Shown here piece by piece: positions 8,548 through 16,318 of a DNA stretch of 53,315 nt. Location: the NCBI RefSeq assembly GCF_000337455.1, contig NZ_AOIU01000032.1, positions 1-53,315 on the forward strand. The letters are read 5' to 3'. A program made the translations under genes and the position numbers. The notes below the pieces were generated by a model, which searched no databases, was not told where the DNA came from, and saw only the letters and a program-made list of their open reading frames with translations. How positions within the stretch are numbered: the stretch's first letter is position 1; each line of letters begins with the position of its first letter. This DNA comes from Halosimplex carlsbadense 2-9-1 (lineage in GTDB: Archaea > Halobacteriota > Halobacteria > Halobacteriales > Haloarculaceae).

Positions 8548-9720
8548 CTACAGGACGCCCGCCTCCCGCATCAGGTCGAGGGTGGGCTGGAGGTTCGCGA
8601 GTTCCGCCAGGTCGATGTCCGGGGGGTTGAGTTCGTCGACCGTCGGCAGGCCGCCGACCGGCTGAACGCCCGGGATCATCGGGTAGGCGAAGCTCACGGT
8701 GGCGAAGAACTCCTGGGCCTCCGCCGAGAGGAGGTGACGCACGAAGTTCGCGACGAGGTCGGCCTTCTCGGTGCCCTGGACCGCGAGCGCGCCGGCGACG
8801 TTGACCAGCGCGCCGGCGTCGCCGCTGGTGAACGCCAGGTCGATGGGAGCGTCGGGCCGCTGGTTCAGCACGCGCATCGCGTAGTAGTGGTTCGCGAACC
8901 CGGCCGACAGCGTGCCGTCCGCGACCTGCTGGGAGACGACGTACTCGTTGCCTCGGCGAACGATCCCCGACTCCTGCATCGATTCGAGCCACTGCTGAGC
9001 GATGTCGGGTCCGCGCTGGAGTCGCATCGCCGTGACGAACGATTTGAACGCCCCGTAGGTCGGCGCCCAGCCCATCCCGTCCTGGAGGGCGTCGGTGTCG
9101 TGGAAGTCCGCGACGTTGTCGGGGATATCGCTCTCGCTCAGCTCGTCGGTGTTGTACGGAACGGACCGCGCGCGGCCGGCGACGCCGACCCACGCGTTGT
9201 CGTCGCCGCGGAACTCCGACGGGACCGACTCGATCGCCTCGTCGGGCAGCGGCTCGTAGGCGTCGTTGTTCGCGACGTAGCCGAGCGAACTCGCGTCGAT
9301 CGACCAGAACACGTCGGCCTGGGCGGCGCCGGCCTCGACCTCGTCGACGATAGTCTGGGCGAGCGAGGACGACCCCGCGTCCGAGGAGAACACCGTGAAC
9401 TCGGGGTAGATATCCTGGAGCATCTCGACGAACTGGTAGTAGATGCCGCCTTCGCCGCCGCCGATGTAGAGATTGAGGTCGCCCGATAGGTCCGGCAGGT
9501 CCTGGATCGAAGTCCCGTCCGGCGCCGGTCGGCCCGACGCGAGCGTCCCCGACCCGCGGAACTCCGTGAGCGACGGGATCTCGGCGTTCGTGCCCCCGTC
9601 ACCGGATTCGGTGGCCGTACCCGACCCGGGCGCGAGGCCGCACCCGGCTAACCCGACCGCCGATCCCGCCGCGAGTGCCTTCACGAACCGACGCCGCCCG
9701 AATCCTGTGTCCTCGGCCAT
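8548..9720 (-). CDS. ABC transporter substrate-binding lipoprotein, ferric iron type
   Basis: A 390-residue exported lipoprotein. RRRF at residues 9-12 marks a twin-arginine signal and LAGC (Cys27) the lipid-anchoring site. The mature protein has the type-2 periplasmic-binding fold of the FbpA/ThiB class (LNLYIGGGEGGIYYQFVEMLQDIYPEFTVF..., later GAFKSFVTAMRLQRG and FVRHLLSAEAQEFF). First gene of a five-gene minus-strand run. A perfect TTTAGG-N4-CCTAAA palindrome lies between its TATA-like box and its start codon, so it should be repressed when iron is plentiful. Exact substrate (free Fe3+ or a chelate) is not visible. Confidence 0.87.
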   Translation of the reverse strand: MAEDTGFGRRRFVKALAAGSAVGLAGCGLAPGSGTATESGDGGTNAEIPSLTEFRGSGTLASGRPAPDGTSIQDLPDLSGDLNLYIGGGEGGIYYQFVEMLQDIYPEFTVFSSDAGSSSLAQTIVDEVEAGAAQADVFWSIDASSLGYVANNDAYEPLPDEAIESVPSEFRGDDNAWVGVAGRARSVPYNTDELSESDIPDNVADFHDTDALQDGMGWAPTYGAFKSFVTAMRLQRGPDIAQQWLESMQESGIVRRGNEYVVSQQVADGTLSAGFANHYYAMRVLNQRPDAPIDLAFTSGDAGALVNVAGALAVQGTEKADLVANFVRHLLSAEAQEFFATVSFAYPMIPGVQPVGGLPTVDELNPPDIDLAELANLQPTLDLMREAGVL

Positions 9721-9724
9721 ATGG

Positions 9725-9740
9725 TTTAGGCCTACCTAAA
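9725..9740. promoter_or_regulatory. DtxR/SirR/Idr-type iron box before the ferric ABC operon
   Basis: TTTAGGCCTACCTAAA: two 6-base arms form a perfect inverted repeat around 4 bases. On the minus strand it sits between TTTTTATTTC (9741-9750, TATA-like) and the start codon at 9720, covering the likely transcription start of a leaderless mRNA. The spacing and sequence match the binding sites of DtxR-family metal repressors such as haloarchaeal Idr/SirR. Two further copies occur in the window. Confidence 0.8.
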
Positions 9741-9769
9741 GAAATAAAAACTTCCCGGTATCGTCGCGC

Positions 9770-10939
9770 TCAGTCGTCGGTGGCGACGGGGTCGGCGGTC
9801 GGTGTCTCGGCGTCGATCCCGTCGATCTCGTCGAGGCAGGCGAGCCAGTCGCGCATGTATTCGCCGACGAAGTTCAGGAACTCGCCGTTCTCGTAGTCGA
9901 ACTCGCTCTCGGCGAGCTCGTCGGCGATCGCCGCGAAGACGCCAGCGTACGTCTCGCCGTCGCCGCCGACCGCGTCGGCGACTTCCCAGACGTGTTCGTT
10001 GAGTTCGAGGCCCGGGACCTCGTTGTTCAGGTCGCCGAACGTCGACCGAGGAGCCTTGTTGTGCTCGCAGAGGGGTGCGCCGTTGTAGATGCGCGTGCCG
10101 AGCACGTCGCAGGCGCGCTTGAGGAACACGCCCGACCAGATGTCGTCGAACCGACCTACGTCCCACGGGTTGTCGTCCATCGGAAGCTGGTAGAACGCGG
10201 GGATCACCTCCCGGCGGAAGGCGAGGTTCATCGAGCAGACGGTGAGGTAGTTCCCGCGCGCGGCGACGAAGTCCTCGCCGTAGTCCTCGGCCGTGAGCCG
10301 CGTCTGTGCCTGGCCCTGCAGGTCCCCATCCATGAGGATGCGGACGGCGTCGAGGTCGGGGACGTTCGTCCACAGGCCCTGGGAAGCGACCACGTCCGAG
10401 ACCTCCGTCGTTTCGGTCTCGACAGCCTCGTCCATCGCGCTGTAGGGGTACCCGCGGGGGTACAGCTCGTGGTCGTCGACGTTCTGGTAGAGGACGTTCA
10501 CCCAGCGCTCGTCGGAGGACACTTCGGTGATCTCGCCCTCGTAGGCGAGGTTGTCGAGGTGGCGACCGAAGAAGTCCACGCCCTCGTGGGGCAGCGTGTC
10601 GTCGTCGATGAAGAAGCCGATCTCGTAGTCGCCGGCCCACATATACAGCAGTCCGAAGCTCGTCTCGGCGTGGCTCGCAGCGGGGACGACGTGTTCGTAG
10701 TCGGCGACCCCGTGGTCGCGATACCACTGTTCGCGGCGGCTCCCGTCGAACACCCCGCCGGACAGCCCCTCCTCGTCGAGCATCGCCCGCATCTCGTCGG
10801 TGTCGCAGAAGTCCTCCGTGACGAGGACGAACTGCAGACGGTCCAGGTCGAACCCGTGTTCGCGCGCGTTCTCGGCGTAGGCTCGCACACACTCGTACTC
10901 GCGGATCGTCGGCACCACGACGCAGATATCTCCGGGCAT
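9770..10939 (-). CDS. Reversibly glycosylated polypeptide (RGP)-like glycosyltransferase
   Basis: A 389-residue soluble protein of the family annotated as alpha-1,4-glucan-protein synthase, RGP or UDP-arabinopyranose mutase. Landmarks are the N-terminal nucleotide-sugar fold (ICVVVPTIREYECVRAYAENA), the acidic metal/sugar motif FFIDDDTLPHEG (residues 109-120) and NLAFRREVIPAFYQLPM. Plant members isomerise UDP-arabinose and glycosylate themselves; the archaeal role is not established to my knowledge. An iron box 22 bases before its start makes it part of the iron response, and it ends 49 bases before the ferric transporter operon. The initiation site is the ATG followed by PGDICVVVP. Confidence 0.75.
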   Translation of the reverse strand: MPGDICVVVPTIREYECVRAYAENAREHGFDLDRLQFVLVTEDFCDTDEMRAMLDEEGLSGGVFDGSRREQWYRDHGVADYEHVVPAASHAETSFGLLYMWAGDYEIGFFIDDDTLPHEGVDFFGRHLDNLAYEGEITEVSSDERWVNVLYQNVDDHELYPRGYPYSAMDEAVETETTEVSDVVASQGLWTNVPDLDAVRILMDGDLQGQAQTRLTAEDYGEDFVAARGNYLTVCSMNLAFRREVIPAFYQLPMDDNPWDVGRFDDIWSGVFLKRACDVLGTRIYNGAPLCEHNKAPRSTFGDLNNEVPGLELNEHVWEVADAVGGDGETYAGVFAAIADELAESEFDYENGEFLNFVGEYMRDWLACLDEIDGIDAETPTADPVATDD

Positions 10940-10961
10940 CGGTTTCTCTCGCCCGTATTTC

Positions 10962-10977
10962 TTTAGGTCGCCCTAAA
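10962..10977. promoter_or_regulatory. DtxR/SirR/Idr-type iron box before the RGP-like gene
   Basis: TTTAGGTCGCCCTAAA, a perfect 6-4-6 inverted repeat on the same pattern as the boxes at 9725 and 18336. On the minus strand it overlaps the AT-rich TTATTTTA (about 10975-10982) that is the likely TATA box of the gene starting at 10939. Confidence 0.8.
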
Positions 10978-11242
10978 ATAACTGTCGTTGTCGGGCGAAC
11001 GGCGAGCGAGCGCCGGAGACAGTGCCCGTGCCCACGTGGGAAGTAGTTCCTATCACGCACGTTTACACTGTGGACGCATCAGGCGCTTTGACCCCCTGAT
11101 CGCCGTATACCGGACGTTTCGTTCAGAACAGTCGCACGACAGTACCAGCTATTTATGTAACTATTTCAAGGGGAACTATTAACCCGTCTCCGGGGGGCAC
11201 TGTAGATATGATTCGGTACCGTCGCGAACGGAGGGCAGGTCC
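10978..11242. promoter_or_regulatory. Divergent promoter region between RGP-like gene and phaB
   Basis: Contains the perfect palindrome CCCACGTGGG (11031-11040) and AT-rich stretches TATTTATGTAACTATTTC (about 11150-11167) and ACTATTAA (about 11175-11182) that could be promoter elements for phaB. An ATG at 11208, about 27 bases after the second, opens a 12-codon reading frame (MIRYRRERRAGP) whose TGA overlaps the phaB ATG. GGAGGG (11230-11235) precedes phaB as a ribosome-binding site. Confidence 0.4.
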
Positions 11243-11246
11243 ATGA
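11208..11246 (+). CDS. Possible 12-residue leader peptide overlapping phaB start
   Basis: ATG at 11208 reads MIRYRRERRAGP and stops with TGA at 11244-11246, overlapping the ATG of phaB (11243-11245) by two bases. It is very basic, unlike the acidic proteome. A TATA-like ACTATTAA about 27 bases upstream would put its ATG near the 5' end of the transcript. Such a short frame can occur by chance, so this is only a candidate for translational coupling. Confidence 0.25.
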   Translation: MIRYRRERRAGP

Positions 11247-11986
11247 ACCTGGAGGGCCAGACCTGTCTCGTCACGGGGAGTTCCCGTGGCATCGGCAGAG
11301 GTATCGCGAAGGATCTCGCCGACCGCGGCGCGGACGTGGTAGTCAACTACCGCTCGTCGGCGGCGGAGGCCGAGGCGGTCGTTGAGTCCATCGAGGAAGC
11401 GGGGGGAACCGCGATCGCCGCGCAGGCGGACGTGTCCGACTTCGACGACGTACAGGCGATGCGCGAGGAGATCGTCGACGCCTTCGGCCCGGTCGACGTG
11501 CTCGTCAACAACGCCGGGGTCACCGTCGACAAGAAGTTCGAGTACATGACTCGGGAGGACTGGGACACCGTCATAAACGTCAACCTCGGCGGCGTCTACA
11601 ACTGCACGAAGACCTTCTTCGACGACATCAAGGAGAGCCGCCACGGCCGCCTGATCAACATCTCGTCGGTCGTCGGTCAGCAGGGCAACTACGGCCAGGC
11701 CAACTACGCGACTACGAAGTCGGGCCTGTTCGGGTTCACGCGCACGCTCGCTCTGGAGATGGCCTCCTCGGGGTCGACCGCCAACTGCATCGCGCCCGGC
11801 TTCGTCGAGACCGACATGCTGGAGGAGGTGCCCGAGCGCGTCCAGGAGAAGATCCTGCGTGAGATCCCGCTCGACCGGTTCGCCACGGTCGAGGACATCT
11901 GCGGGATCGTCTCGTTCGTCGCCAGCGAGGAGTCGAGCTACATGACCGGGCAGGTAATCGGCGTCAACGGCGGCATGGAGTGGTGA
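11243..11986 (+). CDS. phaB: Acetoacetyl-CoA / 3-ketoacyl-CoA reductase (SDR family)
   Basis: Reduces 3-ketoacyl-CoA to (R)-3-hydroxyacyl-CoA with NADPH, the step before PHA synthase, or alternatively 3-ketoacyl-ACP-like substrates. It is a classical short-chain dehydrogenase of 247 residues: cofactor motif TGSSRGIG (11-18), NNAG (89-92), catalytic Asn114, Ser142, Tyr155 and Lys159. The start ATG follows GGAGGG. One base separates its stop from the carboxyltransferase gene, so the two are co-transcribed. PhaB is favoured over FabG because haloarchaea make PHA and do not rely on bacterial fatty-acid synthesis, and because thiolase and propionyl-CoA carboxylase genes follow. Confidence 0.75.
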   Translation: MNLEGQTCLVTGSSRGIGRGIAKDLADRGADVVVNYRSSAAEAEAVVESIEEAGGTAIAAQADVSDFDDVQAMREEIVDAFGPVDVLVNNAGVTVDKKFEYMTREDWDTVINVNLGGVYNCTKTFFDDIKESRHGRLINISSVVGQQGNYGQANYATTKSGLFGFTRTLALEMASSGSTANCIAPGFVETDMLEEVPERVQEKILREIPLDRFATVEDICGIVSFVASEESSYMTGQVIGVNGGMEW

Positions 11987-11987
11987 G

Positions 11988-13610
11988 ATGAGCCAGGAAG
12001 AGACAGAGGACGCAACGGATTCCGACGCATCGGACGCCTCCGCCGAAGAGACCGAGACGGCGGACGAGGAGACGGCTCTCGAAGAGCTTCGCCGGCGACG
12101 GGAGGAGTCGCGGCTCGGCGGCGGCGAGGACCGCATCGAGCGCCAGCACGACCGCGGGAAGATGACCGCCCACGAGCGCGTCGAGTACTTCCTCGACGAC
12201 GGGACGTTCGCCGAGGTCGACGCGTTCGTCGAGCACCGGGCGACTTCCTTCGGCATGGACGAGAAGGAGTTCCCCGGCGACGCCGTCGTCACCGGCTACG
12301 GCGACGTGAACGGCCGGAAAGTGTTCGTCTTCGCCCACGACTTTACCGTCCTGGGGGGCTCCGTGGGGGAGGTCGTCGCCGACAAGATCTGCAAGGTGAT
12401 GGACCGGGCGGTCGACGCGGGCGTCCCGGTCGTCGGGCTCAACGACTCCGGCGGCGCGCGGATCCAGGAGGGCGTCGACTCGCTCGTCGGGTTCGCCAAG
12501 ATCTTCGAGCGCAACACGAAGGCCTCGGGGATGATCCCTCAGATCTCGGCGATCATGGGCCCCTGTGCGGGCGGGGCGACCTACTCGCCGGCGCTGACCG
12601 ACTTCACGTTCATGGTGCAAGACACCTCCCACATGTTCATCACCGGCCCGGACGTGATCGAGACGGTCACCGGCGAGCAGGTATCGAAGGAGGAACTCGG
12701 CGGCGCGGGCAGTCACTCCACGAAATCCGGCGTCGCCCACTTCGCCTGCGAGGACGAGGAGGCGGCGCTGGACGACATCCGGCGGCTGCTGTCGTATCTC
12801 CCGCAGAACAACATGGAGGACCCCCCGCGGGTCGCCTCCTGGGACGACCCCGACCGCGAACTCGACGGCATCACCGACATCGTGCCCGAAGCGCCGCGCA
12901 AGCCCTACGACATGACGGAGGTGATCGACCGCGTGGTCGACGAGGACTCCTTTTTCGAGGTCCACGAGAACTGGGCACGGAACGTCGTCGTCGGCTACGC
13001 CCGCATGGACGGCCGCGTCGTCGGCATCGTCGCCAACCAGCCCCGCGTCAGCGCGGGGACCCTGGACATCGACGCCTCGGAAAAGGCCGCCCGGTTCATC
13101 CGCACCTGTGACTCGTTCAACGTCCCCATCGTCTCGCTGGTGGACGTGCCGGGGTTCATGCCCGGGACCGACCAGGAGCACAACGGGATCATCCGCCGGG
13201 GCGCGAAGCTCATCTACGCCTACGCCGAGGCGACGGTGCCGCTTTTGTCGGTCGTCGTCCGGAAGGCCTACGGCGGGGCGTACATCGTCATGTCTTCGAA
13301 GTTCCTCGGCTCGGACGTGAACTATGCCTGGCCCGCCTCGGAGATGGCCGTCCTCGGCCCGCGCGGCGCGGTCAACATCCTCTACCGGAAGGAGCTCCAG
13401 CAGGCCGAGAACACCGACGAGCGCCGCCAGGAGCTGATGGACGAGTTCCGCGAGGAGTTCGCCCACCCCTACGGCCCGGCCAAGCGCGGGTACCTCGACG
13501 ACGTGATCGAGCCGAAGGACACGCGCAAACGGCTCGTCCGCGACCTGGAGATGCTCGAACGCAAGCGCGAGGACAGCCCGCCGAAAGACCACGGTAACAT
13601 CCCACTGTAA
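11988..13610 (+). CDS. pccB: Acyl-CoA (propionyl/methylmalonyl-CoA) carboxyltransferase
   Basis: Carboxyltransferase subunit that moves the carboxyl group from biotin to propionyl-CoA, giving methylmalonyl-CoA. Its 540 residues contain both crotonase-like halves: GGSVGEVVADKICKVMDRAVDAGVPVVGLNDSGGARIQEG in the N half and VPGFMPGTDQEHNGIIRRGAKLIYAYAEATVP in the C half. The first 50 residues are an acidic extension typical of haloarchaeal orthologues. It is coupled to phaB upstream and overlaps the small-subunit gene by one base (TAATG). The biotin carboxylase/carrier subunit PccA is not in the window. Methylmalonyl-CoA decarboxylase alpha subunits are close relatives, but PccX next door favours PCC. 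Confidence 0.85.
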   Translation: MSQEETEDATDSDASDASAEETETADEETALEELRRRREESRLGGGEDRIERQHDRGKMTAHERVEYFLDDGTFAEVDAFVEHRATSFGMDEKEFPGDAVVTGYGDVNGRKVFVFAHDFTVLGGSVGEVVADKICKVMDRAVDAGVPVVGLNDSGGARIQEGVDSLVGFAKIFERNTKASGMIPQISAIMGPCAGGATYSPALTDFTFMVQDTSHMFITGPDVIETVTGEQVSKEELGGAGSHSTKSGVAHFACEDEEAALDDIRRLLSYLPQNNMEDPPRVASWDDPDRELDGITDIVPEAPRKPYDMTEVIDRVVDEDSFFEVHENWARNVVVGYARMDGRVVGIVANQPRVSAGTLDIDASEKAARFIRTCDSFNVPIVSLVDVPGFMPGTDQEHNGIIRRGAKLIYAYAEATVPLLSVVVRKAYGGAYIVMSSKFLGSDVNYAWPASEMAVLGPRGAVNILYRKELQQAENTDERRQELMDEFREEFAHPYGPAKRGYLDDVIEPKDTRKRLVRDLEMLERKREDSPPKDHGNIPL

Positions 13611-13966
13611 TGGCCGAATCAGCACTCTCCGACGGCGAGGAATCGAACGCCGACGCGACCGCCGAGGGACCGAGCGGCGGACCGAACGACGGGACCGTGA
13701 CGCTCACCGTCGACGGCGAGGAAGTGTCGCTGTCGATCCCGGCGGACGCCGGCGAGACCGAGGCCGCGGCCATCGCCTCGGCGGTCGGCGCGCACCTCCA
13801 CGACCGGCAGGTCGCCGCGGCCGCGGCTGCCGCCGAGGACGACGAACCCGACAGCGTGGACGCGTGGACACTCGCCGGGCGGATGAAGTCGATGGGTCGG
13901 AGCCGCTGGCCGAAAGACGTCCGACGCGGCGAGGAGTGGAAGGCCAGCGCTCGCTCGTTCTACTGA
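13610..13966 (+). CDS. pccX: Small subunit of propionyl-CoA carboxylase (PccX-like)
   Basis: A 118-residue protein starting in the TAATG overlap with pccB. An acidic, flexible N-terminal 27 residues lead to a short beta-rich core (TVTLTVDGEEVSLSIPADAGETEAAAIASAVGAHLHDRQ), an Ala-rich helix and a conserved-looking tail MKSMGRSRWPKDVRRGEEWKASARSFY. In Haloferax mediterranei a third small subunit, PccX, is required for the carboxylase to work; position and size here match. The core also recalls the epsilon subunit of actinobacterial acyl-CoA carboxylases. Assignment rests mainly on context. Confidence 0.7.
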   Translation: MAESALSDGEESNADATAEGPSGGPNDGTVTLTVDGEEVSLSIPADAGETEAAAIASAVGAHLHDRQVAAAAAAAEDDEPDSVDAWTLAGRMKSMGRSRWPKDVRRGEEWKASARSFY

Positions 13967-14056
13967 CCGGGCGCGGGACCGGCGGTGGGCCGACCACCGC
14001 GCCGGCGGACCGTCGCCACCGTAACACCCACATTACAGCCCTCCGAGGTGGCACAC

Positions 14057-15205
14057 ATGACAGTCGCAGTGATCGGCGCGTCGATGACGAAGTTCGGCGA
14101 GCGCGACGCCTGGATACAGGAGCTGATCGCCCAGGCGGGCGAGGCCGCGCTCGACGACGCCGACATCGGGCCCGACGACGTGGATCACCTCTACGTCTCG
14201 AACATGTCCAGCGGCGAGTTCCAGGGACAGACGGGGATCATGAACGCCCTCGCCCACGACCTGGGCGTGATGCCGGCGTACAGCGAGCGGGTCGACCAGA
14301 CCTCCTCCTCGGGCGGCGCGGGCATCTACGAGGCCTGGCAGTCGGTCGCCTCCGGTGCCAGCGACATGACCCTCCTGGTGGGCGGCGAGAAGATGACCCA
14401 CCGCTCGACTGCCGAGTCGACGGACATCATCGCCTCGATCACCCACCCCGCCGAGTACAAACACGGCCTGACTTTGCCCTCGTTCGCGGGGATGACCGCT
14501 CGGCACTACCTCGAACGGTTCGACGCGCCGCGGGACTCGCTGGCGAAAGTCGCCGTCAAGAACCACAAAAACGGCGTCGACAACCCCCACGCGCAGTTCC
14601 GGAAGGAGATCGACGAGGAGACCGCCCTTGAGAGCCCCATCGTCGCCGACCCGCTCCGGCTGTACGACTTCTGCCCGATCACCGACGGCAGCGCGGGGAT
14701 GGTCTTCACCACCGAGGAGCGCGCGAAGGAGATCACCGACGACTACGCCGTCGTCTCGGGTATCTCGGGCGCCACGGACACCCACGTCGTCCACGAGCGC
14801 GACGACCCGACCGTGATGGGCGGGGTCGTCCAGTCGAGCGACGACGCCTACGAGATGGCCGGTATCGGTCCCGACGATATCGACGTGGCCGAACTCCACG
14901 ACATGTTCACCATCCTGGAGTTCCTCCAGATGGAGGGCTGTGGCTTCGCCGAGCAGGGCGAGGCCTGGAAGCAGGTCGAGGAGGGCCGCACCGAGAGAGA
15001 GGGCGAACTGCCGATCAACACCTCGGGCGGGCTCAAGTCGAAGGGCCACCCGCTGGGCGCCAGCGGGGTCGCACAGGGCTACGAGATATACAAACAGCTC
15101 GTCGGTGAGGCGGGGCCGCGACAGGTCGAGGCCGACACCGGCCTCGCCTGTAACGTCGGCGGGTTCGGAAACTGCGTCATCACCACCATCATGGAGGCAC
15201 GATAA
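14057..15205 (+). CDS. Beta-ketothiolase, catalytic alpha subunit (Ser-type)
   Basis: Condenses two acyl-CoAs to a 3-ketoacyl-CoA or does the reverse. It is a 382-residue thiolase of the SCP2-like archaeal class. The usual nucleophile motif N-x-x-C-x-S-G is here DQTSSSG (residues 80-86), so Ser83 occupies the Cys position. The two His motifs are present: ELHDMF and SKGHPLGASG. Haloarchaeal PhaA and BktB are described as two-subunit enzymes with a Ser-His-His triad, which fits this gene and its partner. The ATG at 14057 follows GAGGTG; the longer frame from 13985 lacks family similarity. It overlaps the beta-subunit gene by one base. Confidence 0.82.
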   Translation: MTVAVIGASMTKFGERDAWIQELIAQAGEAALDDADIGPDDVDHLYVSNMSSGEFQGQTGIMNALAHDLGVMPAYSERVDQTSSSGGAGIYEAWQSVASGASDMTLLVGGEKMTHRSTAESTDIIASITHPAEYKHGLTLPSFAGMTARHYLERFDAPRDSLAKVAVKNHKNGVDNPHAQFRKEIDEETALESPIVADPLRLYDFCPITDGSAGMVFTTEERAKEITDDYAVVSGISGATDTHVVHERDDPTVMGGVVQSSDDAYEMAGIGPDDIDVAELHDMFTILEFLQMEGCGFAEQGEAWKQVEEGRTEREGELPINTSGGLKSKGHPLGASGVAQGYEIYKQLVGEAGPRQVEADTGLACNVGGFGNCVITTIMEAR

Positions 15206-15582
15206 TGTCGTTCGACGCCCACGTCTGCGAGCACGGCCACGTCACCTACCCCGGGCACACGCTGTGTCCCGACTGCGGCGCGAAACAGACCGAGACGCTG
15301 GATCTCTCCGAGCGCACCGGCGAGGTCGTCACCTGGACGAAGTCGACGGCGACCCCGCCCGGAGTGCGGGCACCGAACACGATCGCCATCGTCCAGTTCG
15401 ACCTCGACGGAGATGACCTGGCCGACGACTACGTCCGCGCGGTCGGGCAGGTCACGATCGACGAGGTCGAGACGGGCGACGCGGTCGAACCGACCTACGT
15501 CGAGGAGCTTCGGGACCCCGAAGCGGGCATCAAGGTCCCCGAGAGCCAGGAGTGGGACGGCTACCGGTTCGAGCCGGTCTGA
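15205..15582 (+). CDS. Zn-ribbon OB-fold (DUF35) protein, thiolase beta subunit
   Basis: A 125-residue partner of the thiolase. The N-terminus holds a rubredoxin-like zinc ribbon with one pair visible as CPDCG (about residues 21-25) and a second, less regular one around CEHGH (8-12). An OB fold of the DUF35 family follows (TGEVVTWTKSTATPPGVRAPNTIAIVQFD...). Such proteins bind archaeal thiolase and HMG-CoA synthase and are thought to shuttle CoA substrate. The TAATG overlap with the catalytic subunit implies a fixed stoichiometric complex. Last gene of the PHA/propionyl-CoA run. Confidence 0.82.
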   Translation: MSFDAHVCEHGHVTYPGHTLCPDCGAKQTETLDLSERTGEVVTWTKSTATPPGVRAPNTIAIVQFDLDGDDLADDYVRAVGQVTIDEVETGDAVEPTYVEELRDPEAGIKVPESQEWDGYRFEPV

Positions 15583-15655
15583 GCTGGCTCGGACAGCGCT
15601 CACGGTCGGTCTTCTGCGGAGAATCCGGACCGGCGCGAGGCCGGCCCGCCTCGCC

Positions 15656-15682
15656 GGGGTGGCAGGGTTGGGGTGGTTGGGG
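15656..15682 (+). other. G-quadruplex-capable G-run between convergent genes
   Basis: Four runs of three or more G with loops of 5, 2 and 5 bases: GGGG-TGGCA-GGG-TT-GGGG-TGGTT-GGGG. It lies after the stop of the thiolase beta gene on the same strand, in the 125-base gap before a convergent gene. The preceding CCGG-rich bases (about 15628-15650) can also form a hairpin. It may help end transcription; this is inference. Confidence 0.45.
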
Positions 15683-15707
15683 TGGTTGCGGTGGCTGACA
15701 GCAGGGT

Positions 15708-16190
15708 TCAGTCGGCGGGCACCACAGAGGTGCGGTCGCCGACAGGGTCGTCGGCGTCCCCGGCGAGGGCAGACAACCCATCCGCTACCGAGCGGTACTC
15801 CTCGCCGTCGGCGTGCGGGTAGACGGCGACGAGGTCGCCCTCGTCGTAGACGGCGAGGGTGATCGCGGGGAAGACCAGCCAGTCGCACAACTCGCCGGTG
15901 TCCGCGGCGTAGCACTCGCGCGTCGCGAAAAACGGCAGCAAGCGCACGCCGCGGTCGCGCGCCCATCGCGAGAACGACAGGTAGCGGTCCCGCGCCGCTA
16001 CGTCTTTCGGGTCTTCACGGCGGATGCGCTTCGGGCAGGTCGTCACCTCGAACGAATCGACTTGCCCCGCCGCCTCGAGTTCGCGCAGTCTATCCGCGAG
16101 TCGGTCTCGCTGGCGCGCCGCCGGCTCCGGGAGCGTCTCCCTGAGATGCAGCGCGACGCGCCGGTCCCCCCTCCGCTCGGTTGGCGTCAT
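15708..16190 (-). CDS. Haloarchaeal HTH-domain hypothetical protein
   Basis: A 160-residue protein without a family I can name. The N-terminal part (ERRGDRRVALHLRETLPEPAARQRDRLADRLRELEAAGQVDSFEVTTCPKRI) looks like a helical region with a wing and recalls haloarchaeal HTH-domain proteins of similar size. The C-terminal part contains a compact hydrophobic segment (DWLVFPAITLAVYDEGDLVAVYPHADGEEYRSVADGL). Its promoter is clear: TTTATTA at 16219-16225, about 30 bases before the ATG. A regulatory role is plausible but unproven. Confidence 0.6.
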   Translation of the reverse strand: MTPTERRGDRRVALHLRETLPEPAARQRDRLADRLRELEAAGQVDSFEVTTCPKRIRREDPKDVAARDRYLSFSRWARDRGVRLLPFFATRECYAADTGELCDWLVFPAITLAVYDEGDLVAVYPHADGEEYRSVADGLSALAGDADDPVGDRTSVVPAD

Positions 16191-16215
16191 GGGTACTCCG
16201 ACCTATGATCGTGGT

Positions 16216-16230
16216 GGATAATAAATCATT
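16216..16230 (-). promoter_or_regulatory. TATA-box region of the HTH-domain gene
   Basis: On the minus strand this reads AATGATTTATTATCC, by far the most AT-rich stretch nearby, 26-40 bases before the ATG at 16190. It also contains a partial dyad (GATAATAAATCATT), which could let a regulator bind. Confidence 0.5.
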
Positions 16231-16318
16231 ATGTTTTCTCGGTGCTACGATTCCGAACGACCGTTCCAGATATCGTCCGACGGTCCGACCCGAGAGGGCA
16301 GTCGACGAACGGGGCAGG

